Source: Erythrobacter sp. HKB08 (GTDB taxonomy: Bacteria; Pseudomonadota; Alphaproteobacteria; Sphingomonadales; Sphingomonadaceae). From it: a stretch of 64,000 nt of DNA. Each line of letters opens with the position of its first letter. Positions within the stretch are counted from its first letter, which is position 1. Below are positions 19,452-27,903 of the stretch, one piece after another. The translations under genes and the position numbers were made by a program. The notes below the pieces were generated by a model, which saw nothing but the letters and a program-made list of their open reading frames with translations, was not told where the DNA came from and searched no databases. Location of the stretch: the NCBI RefSeq assembly GCF_004114695.1, contig NZ_CP035310.1, positions 1,161,501 through 1,225,500 on the forward strand, read 5' to 3'.

Positions 19452-20191
19452 CGGTCGCGCACCCACCCGGTGATTGCGTAGCGCCCGACCGGCGCGAAGG
19501 GCGCGACATACTGCACCGAGTGCAATTGCGGCACGAGGAACATGTTGAGCGCGTTGAAGCGCGGACGGTAGCCTTCGATGATGTCGCCATCCTCGTTGTG
19601 GAACACCAGGTGGCCGCCCCAGTCGGGCTTCCAGTCGTCGATGGTGAAGTTCATCACATAGGCGATGCGCCACCCTTCGGCGACGTGGCTGTCGCTGTGC
19701 TGTGCGAGGAAGTGGTTCTGCGCATAGAGCGTCGCCTGTCCGTCGGCCTTTACCAGCTCCTTCAGCCCGGTGACGTCGCGCACCAGGTCGAGAAAGCCGG
19801 GGGCGTTGATATATTCGAGCAGCAATTCGTGCGGGCCGCCGGGCGCGAAACCTTTCTGCACCGCCTGCACGAGGCTGAACTGGGCATAGCGAAAGCCGTA
19901 GTCGCCGCCGCGCACGGCATCGTCGACCGCCTTGTAGAGTTCCTGCAAGCGGCGCTGGCCGTTGGGCGTGCGTAGCTGGGCGGGAAGCACCTGCTGCGGC
20001 CCTGGCGGATCGGCGATCCCCGCCTGCGCCGCGATGCCCCACGGCGTTTGCTGGGAGAGGATATTGCGGATCTCCTCCGCCGTCTCGCGCGTCAGGAAGT
20101 CGCGGATCTGGATGCGCTTGTTGCGCGCGAACTCCTCCGCCAGCGCCGCGCGATCGAGTGCCGGATTGATTTCGAACAGTGCCTTGACCAT
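19448..20191 (-). CDS. 2-oxoglutarate/Fe(II)-dependent oxygenase (predicted prolyl-hydroxylase type)
   Basis: A 247-residue cytoplasmic protein with the full double-stranded beta-helix signature: His165-x-Asp167 in QHSDSHVAEGWR, distal His224 in QLHSVQYVAP and Arg237 in GRYAITGWVR. The HSVxxVxP...GRxAITGW segment is typical of the predicted proline hydroxylases related to yeast Tpa1/Ofd1, which modify a ribosomal protein or a transcription factor. I chose ATG 20191 (MVKALFEINP); a longer frame reaches 20251 but adds only basic residues. First gene of the operon that continues into the TPR oxygenase (overlap ATGA) and the methyltransferase. It is divergent from the thiolase gene, with 183 bases between them. 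Confidence 0.9.
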   Translation of the reverse strand: MVKALFEINPALDRAALAEEFARNKRIQIRDFLTRETAEEIRNILSQQTPWGIAAQAGIADPPGPQQVLPAQLRTPNGQRRLQELYKAVDDAVRGGDYGFRYAQFSLVQAVQKGFAPGGPHELLLEYINAPGFLDLVRDVTGLKELVKADGQATLYAQNHFLAQHSDSHVAEGWRIAYVMNFTIDDWKPDWGGHLVFHNEDGDIIEGYRPRFNALNMFLVPQLHSVQYVAPFAPVGRYAITGWVRDR

Positions 20192-20297
20192 CTCCGCGCA
20201 CACTAGGCCGCTACGCCTTGCTCGCAAGAGGGCTGCCATAAAGATGCGCAACTATCGGGGTAGGGCAGGCCGCATCCGGAGTCGCAGGTCATAGCGC

Positions 20298-20326
20298 TTG
20301 ACCCCTCAGGCAGCGCGACCTAACGC
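20298..20326 (+). promoter_or_regulatory. Possible housekeeping promoter of the thiolase cassette
   Basis: TTGACC at 20298-20303 and TAACGC at 20321-20326, spaced 17 bases, about 50 bases before the thiolase ATG. The -35 is good, the -10 weak. Based on pattern only. Confidence 0.35.
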
Positions 20327-20374
20327 TTACGCAAACGGAAAGTCAGAAGACAAATTCCACCGGGAGAATCGAGA

Positions 20375-21547
20375 ATGCCTGAAGCCTATATCGTCGAAGC
20401 CGTGCGCACGGCCGGTGGCCGCCGCGGCGGTCGTCTTGCCGGGGTCCACCCGGTCGATCTCGCAGCCAAGTCGCTCGATGCAGTGATGGAGCGCAGCGGG
20501 CTCGAAGCGAAAGTCATCGACGATGTGGTGATGGGCTGCGTCAGCCAGGGCGGCGAACAGGCGATGCAGGTCGGCCGCAACGCCGTCCTTGCAGCAAAGC
20601 ACCTCGGCGAAGGCGTTCCCGCCGTCACCATCGACCGCCAGTGCGGTTCCTCGCAGCAGGCGATCCAGTTCGCCGCGCAGGCCGTGATGAGCGGAACGCA
20701 GGACATCGTCATCGCCAGCGGCGTCGAAAGCATGAGCCGCGTGCCGATGGGCTCGACTGCCATGTTCCACATGAAAGAGGGGCTGGGTAACTACAAGTCG
20801 CCGGGTCTCGAAGAGAAATATCCGGGCATCCAGTGGTCCCAGTTCATGGGCGCCGAGATGATCGTCAAGAAGCACGGCTTCACCAAGGACGACCTCGACC
20901 GCTTCGCCCTCGGCAGTCACCAGAAAGCGATCGAAGCGACCAATTCGGGCGCATTCGAGAACGAAATCGTCCCCGTAAAGATCGAGACGCCCGAAGGCAC
21001 CGAGATGCACACGGTGGACGAAGGCATCCGCTTCGACGCGACGCTGGAAAGCATTGCGAGCGTCAAGCTGCTGAACCCGGAAGGCACGATCACCGCGGCA
21101 ACGTCGAGCCAGATCTGCGACGGTTCGAGCGCGGTCCTGGTCGTGTCGGAACGCGCGCTCAAGGAACACAACCTCAAGCCGCTCGCCCGCATTCACAACC
21201 TGACGGTTACCGCAGGCGACCCGGTCATCATGCTCGAAGAACCGCTCTTCGCGACCGACCGCGCTCTCCAGCGCGCGGGCATGAACATCGGCGACATCGA
21301 CCTGTACGAAGTGAACGAGGCCTTTGCCCCGGTTCCGCTCGCATGGCTCAAGCATACCGGCGCCGACCCGGACAAGCTCAACGTCCACGGCGGTGCGATC
21401 GCGCTCGGCCACCCGCTCGGCGCATCGGGCACCAAGCTGATGGCGACGCTGGTCCACGCGCTGCACCGCCACGGCAAGAAATACGGTCTCCAGACGATGT
21501 GCGAAGGCGGCGGCGTCGCCAACGTCACGATCATCGAAGCACTTTGA
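20375..21547 (+). CDS. Acetyl-CoA C-acyltransferase (thiolase)
   Basis: A 390-residue thiolase catalysing CoA-dependent cleavage of 3-ketoacyl-CoA, or the reverse condensation, in the cytoplasm. All catalytic residues are in place: nucleophile Cys90 in DRQCGSSQQ, His346 in GHPLGASG and Cys376 in MCEGGGVAN. Length is normal for the family. The N-terminal insert lacks a marked biosynthetic PhaA signature, and it sits with a short-chain dehydrogenase, a crotonase and a MarR regulator. I therefore favour a degradative role in beta-oxidation of a specific acyl-CoA. It is followed after 29 bases by the dehydrogenase gene, almost certainly on the same transcript. Confidence 0.95.
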   Translation: MPEAYIVEAVRTAGGRRGGRLAGVHPVDLAAKSLDAVMERSGLEAKVIDDVVMGCVSQGGEQAMQVGRNAVLAAKHLGEGVPAVTIDRQCGSSQQAIQFAAQAVMSGTQDIVIASGVESMSRVPMGSTAMFHMKEGLGNYKSPGLEEKYPGIQWSQFMGAEMIVKKHGFTKDDLDRFALGSHQKAIEATNSGAFENEIVPVKIETPEGTEMHTVDEGIRFDATLESIASVKLLNPEGTITAATSSQICDGSSAVLVVSERALKEHNLKPLARIHNLTVTAGDPVIMLEEPLFATDRALQRAGMNIGDIDLYEVNEAFAPVPLAWLKHTGADPDKLNVHGGAIALGHPLGASGTKLMATLVHALHRHGKKYGLQTMCEGGGVANVTIIEAL

Positions 21548-21576
21548 TTCACCCCCCATTTCGAGAGGATTTTTCC

Positions 21577-22362
21577 ATGGAAGTTTCAGCCAATACTCCT
21601 GCCGTCGTAACCGGCGGTGCATCCGGCCTCGGTGAAGCCACCGCCCGCGCGCTCGCTGCCAAGGGCGCGAAGGTCGCCATCTTCGACATGAACGAAGAGA
21701 AGGGCGAAGCGGTCGCGAAGGACATCGGCGGCGTGTTCTGCAAGGTCAATGTGACCAGCGACGAAGACGTCGATGCAGGTTTCGCCAAGGCGCGCGAAGC
21801 GCATGGCCAGGAACGCATTCTCGTCAACTGCGCAGGCATCGGCAACGCGATCAAGACCGCCAGCCGCGACAAGCAGTCGGGCGAAATCAAGCACTTCCCG
21901 CTCAGCGCGTTCGACTTCGTGATCCAGGTGAACCTCATCGGCACCTTCCGCTGCATCGCCAAGTCGGCTGCGGGCATGATGACCCTCGATCCGCTGACCG
22001 ACGAGGGCGATCGCGGCGCGATCGTCAACACCGCTTCGGTCGCTGCCGAAGACGGCCAGATGGGCCAGGCGGCCTACTCGGCGTCGAAGGGCGGCGTCGT
22101 CGGCATGACCCTGCCGATCGCGCGCGACCTTATGCGCGAAGGTATCCGCGTGAACACCATCCTGCCGGGCATCTTCAACACCCCGCTGATGAACGCCGCG
22201 CCGCCGCAGGTGAAGGAAGCGCTGGCCGCATCGGTCCCGTTCCCCAAGCGTCTCGGCTACCCCGAGGAATACGCCAATCTCGCCATGTGCATGATCGAGA
22301 CCGGCTATTTCAACGGCGAGGATGTCCGCCTCGACGGCGCCATCCGCATGGCACCGCGCTAA
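21577..22362 (+). CDS. Short-chain dehydrogenase (3-hydroxyacyl-CoA dehydrogenase type 2-like)
   Basis: A 261-residue classical SDR. The NAD(P)-binding motif is TGGASGLG at 12-19, NCAG near 84-87, and the catalytic Ser154, Tyr167 and Lys171 (YSASK) are all present. Asp37 after the second beta strand (IFDMNEEK) favours NAD. SDRs with this N-terminus next to a thiolase are usually 3-hydroxyacyl-CoA dehydrogenases like human HSD17B10, giving the 3-ketoacyl-CoA that the thiolase then cleaves. ATG 21577 has GAGAGG about nine bases upstream. The gene ends just before a terminator-like hairpin at 22380. Confidence 0.93.
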   Translation: MEVSANTPAVVTGGASGLGEATARALAAKGAKVAIFDMNEEKGEAVAKDIGGVFCKVNVTSDEDVDAGFAKAREAHGQERILVNCAGIGNAIKTASRDKQSGEIKHFPLSAFDFVIQVNLIGTFRCIAKSAAGMMTLDPLTDEGDRGAIVNTASVAAEDGQMGQAAYSASKGGVVGMTLPIARDLMREGIRVNTILPGIFNTPLMNAAPPQVKEALAASVPFPKRLGYPEEYANLAMCMIETGYFNGEDVRLDGAIRMAPR

Positions 22363-22379
22363 GCGACAGAAAAAGGGAA

Positions 22380-22403
22380 GGGCGGCCAACGAGCCGCCCT
22401 TTT
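22380..22403 (+). terminator. Intercistronic terminator or attenuator between the dehydrogenase and crotonase genes
   Basis: Stem GGGCGGC / GCCGCCC (22380-22386 and 22393-22399) with a 6-base loop, followed by TTTTC. It lies between the stop at 22362 and the crotonase ATG at 22430, so it would split or weaken read-through to the next gene. Confidence 0.75.
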
Positions 22404-22429
22404 CATTGGCGCAATCGGGAGAGAAAAGC

Positions 22430-23302
22430 ATGGCCGACTACACGCAGATCAAGGTCGAAAAGGAAAACGGCATCGCGACCGTCACCCTGCATCGTCCGGA
22501 GAAGATGAATGCCTTCACCCGCGTGATGATGGACGAAATCATCGCCGCGATGGACGATATCGACGAGGACGACAGCGTGCGGGCGGTGATCTTCACCGGC
22601 CACGGCGACCGGGCCTTCTGCGCCGGTGCGGACCTCACTCCCGAGGGCGGGGGGCATGTCTTTTCCGACCCCAACCCGGTCGAGGACCTGTCCGATCCGC
22701 GCGTGCGCGACGGTGGCGGGCGGCTGACGCTGCGCCTGTTCGACAGCAAGAAGCCGCTGATCGCCGCCTGTAACGGGGTGGCCGTGGGCGTCGGGATTAC
22801 CATGCAGCTCGCAATGGATATCCGGCTGGCATCGGACAATGCGCGCTACGGGTTCGTGTTCGCGCGGCGCGGCATCGTTCCGGAGGCGGCTTCGAGCTGG
22901 TTCCTCCCGCGCATCGTCGGTGTGCAGCAGGCGCTCGAGTGGTGCTACACCGGCCGGATCTTCGATGCGCAGGAAGCGAAGGACGGAGGCCTGGTCCGCT
23001 CGGTCCATCCGCAGGCCGAACTGATGGATGTGGCCCGCGGCCTCGCGCGCGAGATCGCCGACAATACTTCGGCCGTTTCGGTTGCGATGACCCGCGCGAT
23101 GATGTGGCGCCTGCCGTCGGGCGACCATCCGATGGCCGCACACCGGGTCGACAGCAAGGCGATCTATCGCCTCAGCCGCAGCGAAGACGCGAAGGAAGGA
23201 ATTGCCAGCTTCCTCGAAAAGCGTCCTCCGAACTATCCCGACACAGTCAGCGACAACATGCCCGACTTCTATCCCTGGTGGGATGAGCCGGAATATCGCT
23301 AG
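22430..23302 (+). CDS. Enoyl-CoA hydratase/isomerase family protein (crotonase)
   Basis: A 290-residue crotonase-fold enzyme. The oxyanion-hole motifs are FCAGADLT (near 66-73) and NGVAVGVG (near 118). The glutamate typical of hydratases is present in GIVPEAASSW, while the first hydratase glutamate position is not obvious, so isomerase or another crotonase chemistry is possible. The C-terminus is longer than in FadB-type domains and ends in PDFYPWWDEPEYR. It sits in the CoA cassette between the dehydrogenase and a MarR regulator, but behind its own hairpin, so it may have separate expression. Confidence 0.92.
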   Translation: MADYTQIKVEKENGIATVTLHRPEKMNAFTRVMMDEIIAAMDDIDEDDSVRAVIFTGHGDRAFCAGADLTPEGGGHVFSDPNPVEDLSDPRVRDGGGRLTLRLFDSKKPLIAACNGVAVGVGITMQLAMDIRLASDNARYGFVFARRGIVPEAASSWFLPRIVGVQQALEWCYTGRIFDAQEAKDGGLVRSVHPQAELMDVARGLAREIADNTSAVSVAMTRAMMWRLPSGDHPMAAHRVDSKAIYRLSRSEDAKEGIASFLEKRPPNYPDTVSDNMPDFYPWWDEPEYR

Positions 23303-23356
23303 CCCGTCCGGGGCTGGCGCTTGCCAAGTGAACCGGTTGCATTAGAAACCAAAAGC

Positions 23357-23803
23357 ATGAGCAACAGCGCCGCCCCCGAGTTCGTCCTTGCCGATTTCCT
23401 GCCGTACCAGCTTTCGGTCGCCTCCAATGCGGTGAGCAACCGGATCGCGGACGTCTATCGCAAGGAATTCGGCCTCAAGGTCACCGAGTGGCGCGTCATG
23501 GCGATGCTCGGCGATGCAGGCGCGCTTACCCAGCGCGAACTCACCGCCCGCACGCTGATGGACAAGGTCGCGGTCAATCGCGCCTGCAAGGTGCTTGCGG
23601 AGCGTGAACTGGTGCGTCGCCAGCCCAACTACCGCGACGGTCGCTCGCACCTGCTCGAACTGACCGAGGCAGGCCAGGACATGCATGCCCGCATCGTCCC
23701 GCGCGCCCGCGCGATCGAGGAAGAACTGCTGGACGCTCTGGGCGAAGAGCAGGCCGGGGCGTTCCGCTCGATGCTCGAGGAAATCCGCCAAAAGGCCGGT
23801 TGA
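23357..23803 (+). CDS. MarR family transcriptional regulator
   Basis: A 148-residue winged-helix regulator. The helix-turn-helix region is LTQRELTARTLMDKVAVNRACKVL (split here as LTQRELTART and DKVAVNRACKVL), followed by the wing with YRDGRSHLLELTEAG. MarR proteins bind as dimers and release DNA on binding a small ligand, often an aromatic acid or its CoA thioester. Placed 54 bases after the crotonase gene, it probably controls the preceding CoA cassette; this is inferred from position. ATG 23357 begins the family-like sequence. The frame is open from 23321 but without an ATG or ribosome site. Confidence 0.92.
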   Translation: MSNSAAPEFVLADFLPYQLSVASNAVSNRIADVYRKEFGLKVTEWRVMAMLGDAGALTQRELTARTLMDKVAVNRACKVLAERELVRRQPNYRDGRSHLLELTEAGQDMHARIVPRARAIEEELLDALGEEQAGAFRSMLEEIRQKAG

Positions 23804-23842
23804 AACAAACCGGCCCCGGAACCTGCGTGAGGTTCCGGGGCC
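23800..23842 (-). terminator. Terminator of the Tad pilus operon
   Basis: A 13-base perfect stem (23812-23824 and 23830-23842) with a 5-base loop. On the minus strand it is followed by GGTTTGTTTC. It lies 30 bases beyond the tadC stop at 23873 and also just after the convergent MarR gene. Confidence 0.8.
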
Positions 23843-23872
23843 GATCTCCCCCAGATCGCGTCTGGTGAGCGT

Positions 23873-24880
23873 TTAGCGCCCCGGTTGCTGTGCGAACGCG
23901 TCGCTGATCGAACAGGCCGCCGGGCCGAGAATGACGATGAACAGCACCGGCAGGATGAACATGATCAGCGGAATGGTCATGATCGCCGGCAGACGTGCTG
24001 CCTTTTCCTCGGCGCGCATCATGCGCTCGTTGCGGAATTCGGCCGACAGTACGCGCAGCGCGGATGCGAGCGGCGTACCGTAGCGTTCGGTCTGGACCAT
24101 CGTCGTCACCACGCCGCGAACCGATTCCAGATCGACACGGTAAGCGAGGTTGTCGAATGCCATCTTGCGCTCGCCGAGGAACGACAGCTCGATCGCGGTC
24201 AGGGCGAATTCGTCACCCAGTTCCGGATAGGCGCGGCCCAGTTCCTTGGCGACGCGGTTGAACGCAGCGTCGACGGTGAGACCGGCTTCGGCGCAGATGA
24301 CAAGGAGGTCGAGTGCGTCCGGCAGGCCCTTGCGGATTTCGCCGGTGCGCTTGCTGGCCTTGTTCTTCAGGAAGATTTCCGGGCCCTTGTAGCCCGCAAA
24401 GACCATCACGCTGAGCGCGCCGACACGCTTGATGCCGCCCCAGTCGGGGAAATAGTCGATCACGTAGATGAACAGGAATGCCAGCAGGCCGAGGACGATC
24501 GGCAGCACCATGCGTGCCGCGATAACCAGGACCGCGAGTTCCTTGTTGCGGTAGCCGGCATGCGCCAGCTTCTGCTGGATTTCCTCGATCTGGCTCTGCT
24601 GGAGGACTTTCATCCCCTCCAGCGTGTCCTTCATCTTCTCGGTCTGGTCGGTCTTGCGAACGAGGCTGGTGCGCTTCTTCGCATTCGACTTGACGATGCC
24701 TGCCTTGAGCTCGTCGCGGCGCTCGTTGAGTGCCTTGACGCGCTTGGCCATCGGATCCTTGACCGTAACCGCCGCGTAGACGGCAAGCATCACTGCCGCT
24801 GCCGCGATCCCAGCGAGGATCGAGCCGACGACGATGACGTCGAAGCCGAGAAGGGTCGGGCCGGGTTGCTGACTGATCAT
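23873..24880 (-). CDS. tadC: Tad pilus inner-membrane protein TadC (type II secretion F domain)
   Basis: A 335-residue inner-membrane platform protein. An N-terminal transmembrane helix (about 13-36) is followed by a charged, partly coiled cytoplasmic segment, two helices near 117-137 and 150-165, the GspF/T2SF domain (PDALDLLVICAEAGLTVDAA, about 200-300) and a C-terminal helix (AIMTIPLIMFILPVLFIVIL). With TadB it forms the platform on which the Flp pilin fibre is built by the motor ATPase. Last gene of the locus, 16 bases after tadB. Confidence 0.93.
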   Translation of the reverse strand: MISQQPGPTLLGFDVIVVGSILAGIAAAAVMLAVYAAVTVKDPMAKRVKALNERRDELKAGIVKSNAKKRTSLVRKTDQTEKMKDTLEGMKVLQQSQIEEIQQKLAHAGYRNKELAVLVIAARMVLPIVLGLLAFLFIYVIDYFPDWGGIKRVGALSVMVFAGYKGPEIFLKNKASKRTGEIRKGLPDALDLLVICAEAGLTVDAAFNRVAKELGRAYPELGDEFALTAIELSFLGERKMAFDNLAYRVDLESVRGVVTTMVQTERYGTPLASALRVLSAEFRNERMMRAEEKAARLPAIMTIPLIMFILPVLFIVILGPAACSISDAFAQQPGR

Positions 24881-24896
24881 TGTATCCGTCCCTACC

Positions 24897-25868
24897 TCAA
24901 ATCTCGAAGCTGACCATTTTGGCCATGATGAAGGCGCCGATGCTCATCCACACCATGCCGCCCAGGCCTGCGACGATCAGGCGATCGTCCTCGAAGAAGC
25001 CGCCGATGTAGCTCGGGTTGATCCACCAGATCATCGCGAAGACGATGAAGGGCAGGGCACCCACGATGTAGGCCGACGCTTTCGATTCCGAGCTCATCGC
25101 CCTGATCTTGAGCTTCATCTGCGAACGCTTGCGCAGGACGTCTGCCAGGTTGGAGAGCGTCTCCGCGAGGTTACCACCCGTTTCGCGCTGGATGGCGAGG
25201 GTGATGCAGAAGAAGTTGAATTCCGGGATGCCGAGACGGTCCGCCGTTTCCTGGAGCGATTCCTCCATCGTGCGGCCGATCTTGATACGCTCGGTGATGC
25301 CCTTGAATTCGATGCCGACCGGGCCGGGAACTTCCTGCGCGACGACCGCGAGGGTCTCGGTTACCGGAAGGCCGGAGCGAAGGCCGCGAACCAGCAGCTC
25401 GATCGCGTCGGGAAACTTCGCGGTGAACTGGTTGGTGCGTTTCTTGATCTGGTGGTTGACCACCATGTGGGGCAGGCCTGCGCCGACAACGAGGCCGACA
25501 CCGAGCGAGAGCAGCAGGGCGCCCGAACGCAGGTACACTACCACGGCTACCATCAGCATGAGGCCGAGCGACGCGTAGAGATACTGCGAAATCGACCAGC
25601 CCTTGCCGGTCCGGTCGAGGCGAACGGCAAGCGCATCGATGCGCGATCCCGAGCCGGCGACCTTGTGCGCCTTGGGCTTGCGGGCCGCGATCGCTTTCTT
25701 GAGCTGCGATTCAACCTTGGTGTTGGTGCTTTCGGAGTGGCGATAGCGCACAGCCTGGAGCCTGCGCTGGCTTTCCTTCGCCGCCGATGGGCCTGACAGC
25801 ACGGTGTATCCGACGACCATGAGGGCCATCAGTCCACCAGCAATCAGCAGGAGCTGGATAATGCTCAT
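24897..25868 (-). CDS. tadB: Tad pilus inner-membrane protein TadB (type II secretion F domain)
   Basis: A 323-residue paralogue of TadC: N-terminal helix (3-24), basic linker, two central helices (about 98-140), the T2SF domain with FPDAIELLVRGLRSGLPVTE and QRETGGNLAETLSNLADVLR, and two C-terminal helices. TadB and TadC normally follow the ATPase gene cpaF/tadA, and the ATPase pushes on them. Here the preceding gene is cpaE, with a 78-base gap holding a GC-rich hairpin instead. Confidence 0.93.
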   Translation of the reverse strand: MSIIQLLLIAGGLMALMVVGYTVLSGPSAAKESQRRLQAVRYRHSESTNTKVESQLKKAIAARKPKAHKVAGSGSRIDALAVRLDRTGKGWSISQYLYASLGLMLMVAVVVYLRSGALLLSLGVGLVVGAGLPHMVVNHQIKKRTNQFTAKFPDAIELLVRGLRSGLPVTETLAVVAQEVPGPVGIEFKGITERIKIGRTMEESLQETADRLGIPEFNFFCITLAIQRETGGNLAETLSNLADVLRKRSQMKLKIRAMSSESKASAYIVGALPFIVFAMIWWINPSYIGGFFEDDRLIVAGLGGMVWMSIGAFIMAKMVSFEI

Positions 25869-25914
25869 GCCTTCGACCTGCCTTTCCTAACGCGTCAAAT
25901 TCGAGGGCGGTTCG

Positions 25915-25935
25915 GCGGGGGCACCGGGCCCCCGC
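25915..25935 (-). other. GC-rich intercistronic hairpin in the cpaE-tadB gap
   Basis: Stem GCGGGGGC / GCCCCCGC (25915-25922 and 25928-25935) with a 5-base loop and no T-run on either strand. It lies right after the cpaE stop. It could protect the upstream message end, reduce read-through, or be a scar where another gene once was. There is no direct evidence for any of these. Confidence 0.6.
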
Positions 25936-25946
25936 GTCATCGCCGA

Positions 25947-27236
25947 TTACTCGGCAGGTTCCTGGACAGGAGCCTGCTTCTTGCTCTTCTTGGCGAGCAG
26001 CGACTTGAAGTCGAAACCGCCAAGCAGCGACTTCTTCTCCGGCTCGTCGCCGTCGACGATCTCTTCCGAAGCGCCGAGGATGCGGTCGCCGAGTTGCTTG
26101 ATCGCAGCCGTCGACTTGCTTCCGCCATTGGCCTCGAGGAACGTCTGGCCGAGCTTGGCTGCGGCAATGGCGCCCTTGAGATCGTAGGGGATCGACACGT
26201 CGATCTTGCGTTCGATCGATGCTTCGAAGTCAGCCTTGCTGATTTCCGCCTGGTTGCCCTGGACCTTGTTCGCCACGATCAGCGGGGTCGCATGGGCGGC
26301 GTTGGTCTTGAGCCACGAGAGGATACGGATCGTGTCGCGCGCCGAGGCGAGCGTCATTTCCGTAGCCAGCACGATGACGTTCACGTCTGCCAGCACATGC
26401 GGGAAGTTGATCAGCATGTTGCGCGGCAGGTCGACGACCGTCATTTCGAACGCCTGGCGGAATTCCTCCTCCAGCTGCACGAAGGCCGACCCGTCGGTCA
26501 TCAGCGGCGCGCTGATCGGCGCTTCCGCAGAGAGGATCGCGAGGTTCTCGTTCGCGCGGATCATGGCGCGTTCGATGAACAGCCCGTCGATACGGCTCGG
26601 GTTGTCGATCGCATCGGTCAGGCCGCGGCCCGGCTCGAGATCGAGCGCGAGGGCACCGGTGCCGAAGTGAACGTCGAGGTCGAGCAGCGCGGTCGGCAGC
26701 TTCTTTTCCTCGCTGAACAGCCAGGAAAGCGAAGTTGCCAGCATCGATGCACCGACACCGCCGCGCGTACCGACGACAGCCGTCGAGACGTGGCGCTTGG
26801 CCGCTTCCGGATCGCTTGCGCGCGGGGCCGAGAAGACCGCCTGCGCCTGGTTGAGCGAATCACGCACCTGGCCGGCCGAAAGCGGCTTGAGCAGGTAGTC
26901 GTGGATGCCGCTCGCGAGCAGGTCGCGATACAGGCGGACGTCGTTGACCTGGCCGACGGCGATCACGACCGTGCCGGGTTCGCAAACCTCGGCGAGGGCG
27001 TTGATGTCGTTCAGCGGATCGCCGCTTTCCGACAAGTCGACCATGAGGATGTTCGGGCTTGCCGTGACCGAGAGCGACTGGACTGCGTTACGCAGGCCGC
27101 CCTTGGCGCACTTTTCAGGCTGCCAGCCCATTTCGATGACCACCGGACGCAGGACGTCCAGCGCGGCTTCGTCGCAAATGAAGGCTGCGAAGGGATCGCG
27201 ATTACCCGAGCCGCTGGGTTTCCAAGGCGCGTTCAT
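25947..27236 (-). CDS. cpaE: Tad pilus assembly protein CpaE/TadZ (ParA/MinD-like)
   Basis: A 429-residue protein with an N-terminal receiver-like domain (about 16-135, ending in the YLLKPLS loop) and a ParA/MinD-type ATPase domain. The Walker A region GTRGGVGAS (156-164) has Arg158 in place of the signature lysine and Ala163 in place of the P-loop lysine. This atypical form is characteristic of TadZ/CpaE. TadZ marks the cell pole and recruits the other Tad proteins. A lysine-rich tail (KKSLLGGFDFKSLLAKKSKK) closes the protein. It starts 5 bases after the cpaD stop. Confidence 0.94.
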   Translation of the reverse strand: MNAPWKPSGSGNRDPFAAFICDEAALDVLRPVVIEMGWQPEKCAKGGLRNAVQSLSVTASPNILMVDLSESGDPLNDINALAEVCEPGTVVIAVGQVNDVRLYRDLLASGIHDYLLKPLSAGQVRDSLNQAQAVFSAPRASDPEAAKRHVSTAVVGTRGGVGASMLATSLSWLFSEEKKLPTALLDLDVHFGTGALALDLEPGRGLTDAIDNPSRIDGLFIERAMIRANENLAILSAEAPISAPLMTDGSAFVQLEEEFRQAFEMTVVDLPRNMLINFPHVLADVNVIVLATEMTLASARDTIRILSWLKTNAAHATPLIVANKVQGNQAEISKADFEASIERKIDVSIPYDLKGAIAAAKLGQTFLEANGGSKSTAAIKQLGDRILGASEEIVDGDEPEKKSLLGGFDFKSLLAKKSKKQAPVQEPAE

Positions 27237-27241
27237 GGCTC

Positions 27242-27889
27242 TTATTCTCCTTCACTCGTGGCAGATGCCTTCAGGCCCTGTTCGCCCGTCGGTGTCTGGT
27301 TGCGATAGCTGTCGATGGCCTTGGTGCCGGTCGAGACGACGGTCGTGCCCGAGCCGCTCTGGCCTTCGATCAGGTCTTCCGGATTGGCGACCATGGCAGC
27401 GAGGTTGCTGTTGACCGCGCAGCCGTAACCGGGCGAGGTGCCGTTGGTGTAGTTCATGTCCGAAGAGGCCGACCAGTCGGGGCAACCCGGGACCGAAGCG
27501 GTCGAACGGGTCAGCACGACGCGGGCCTGGCCCGGCTGGATCATGCCGGCGGTAACCGGGGCACCATCGCTGACGAGGATGCCGTGGCGGGCCGCGAGCT
27601 GGGCGATCGCTTCACGCGTTGCCGGGCTCATCATCGGATCTTCGATGGCCAGGCGGTCGCCGAAGCCGAGTTCCATCGCCTCAAACCAGGCAGCAAGGCG
27701 CTGCTGTTCGGGAATGGTCAGCCCACCGCTGCCGGTCTGGACGTCGAAGGTGTAGTTCGTGCGCTCGACAACCGGCTGTTTCAGGCTGTTGAGGCTCGGA
27801 TTGCTCGGCATGCCGCCGCAGGCACCCAGTGCGAGGCCCATGGAGAGCGCGAGAGCGCCGGCGAGCGTGCGTTTCGTGGTGTTGTGCAT
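27242..27889 (-). CDS. cpaD: Tad pilus lipoprotein CpaD
   Basis: A 215-residue lipoprotein with a signal peptide ending in lipobox LGAC (LALGACGGMPS). The CpaD-family features are the early NYTFDVQ segment, the PGQARVVL strand and the PGCPDWSAS motif. CpaD/TadO-type lipoproteins help the secretin CpaC insert in the outer membrane. I chose ATG 27889, with AAGGTGAG about five bases upstream; the longer frame from GTG 27907 adds MRKVSI and spoils the signal. It lies between cpaC (14-base gap) and cpaE (5-base gap). Confidence 0.92.
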   Translation of the reverse strand: MHNTTKRTLAGALALSMGLALGACGGMPSNPSLNSLKQPVVERTNYTFDVQTGSGGLTIPEQQRLAAWFEAMELGFGDRLAIEDPMMSPATREAIAQLAARHGILVSDGAPVTAGMIQPGQARVVLTRSTASVPGCPDWSASSDMNYTNGTSPGYGCAVNSNLAAMVANPEDLIEGQSGSGTTVVSTGTKAIDSYRNQTPTGEQGLKASATSEGE

Positions 27890-27903
27890 GATACTCACCT
27901 TTC

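Noticed and set aside
16849-20191. The oxygenase-methyltransferase operon as a natural-product gene cluster
   Set aside because: No NRPS, PKS, RiPP precursor, transporter or resistance gene is near; a protein-modification role fits better.
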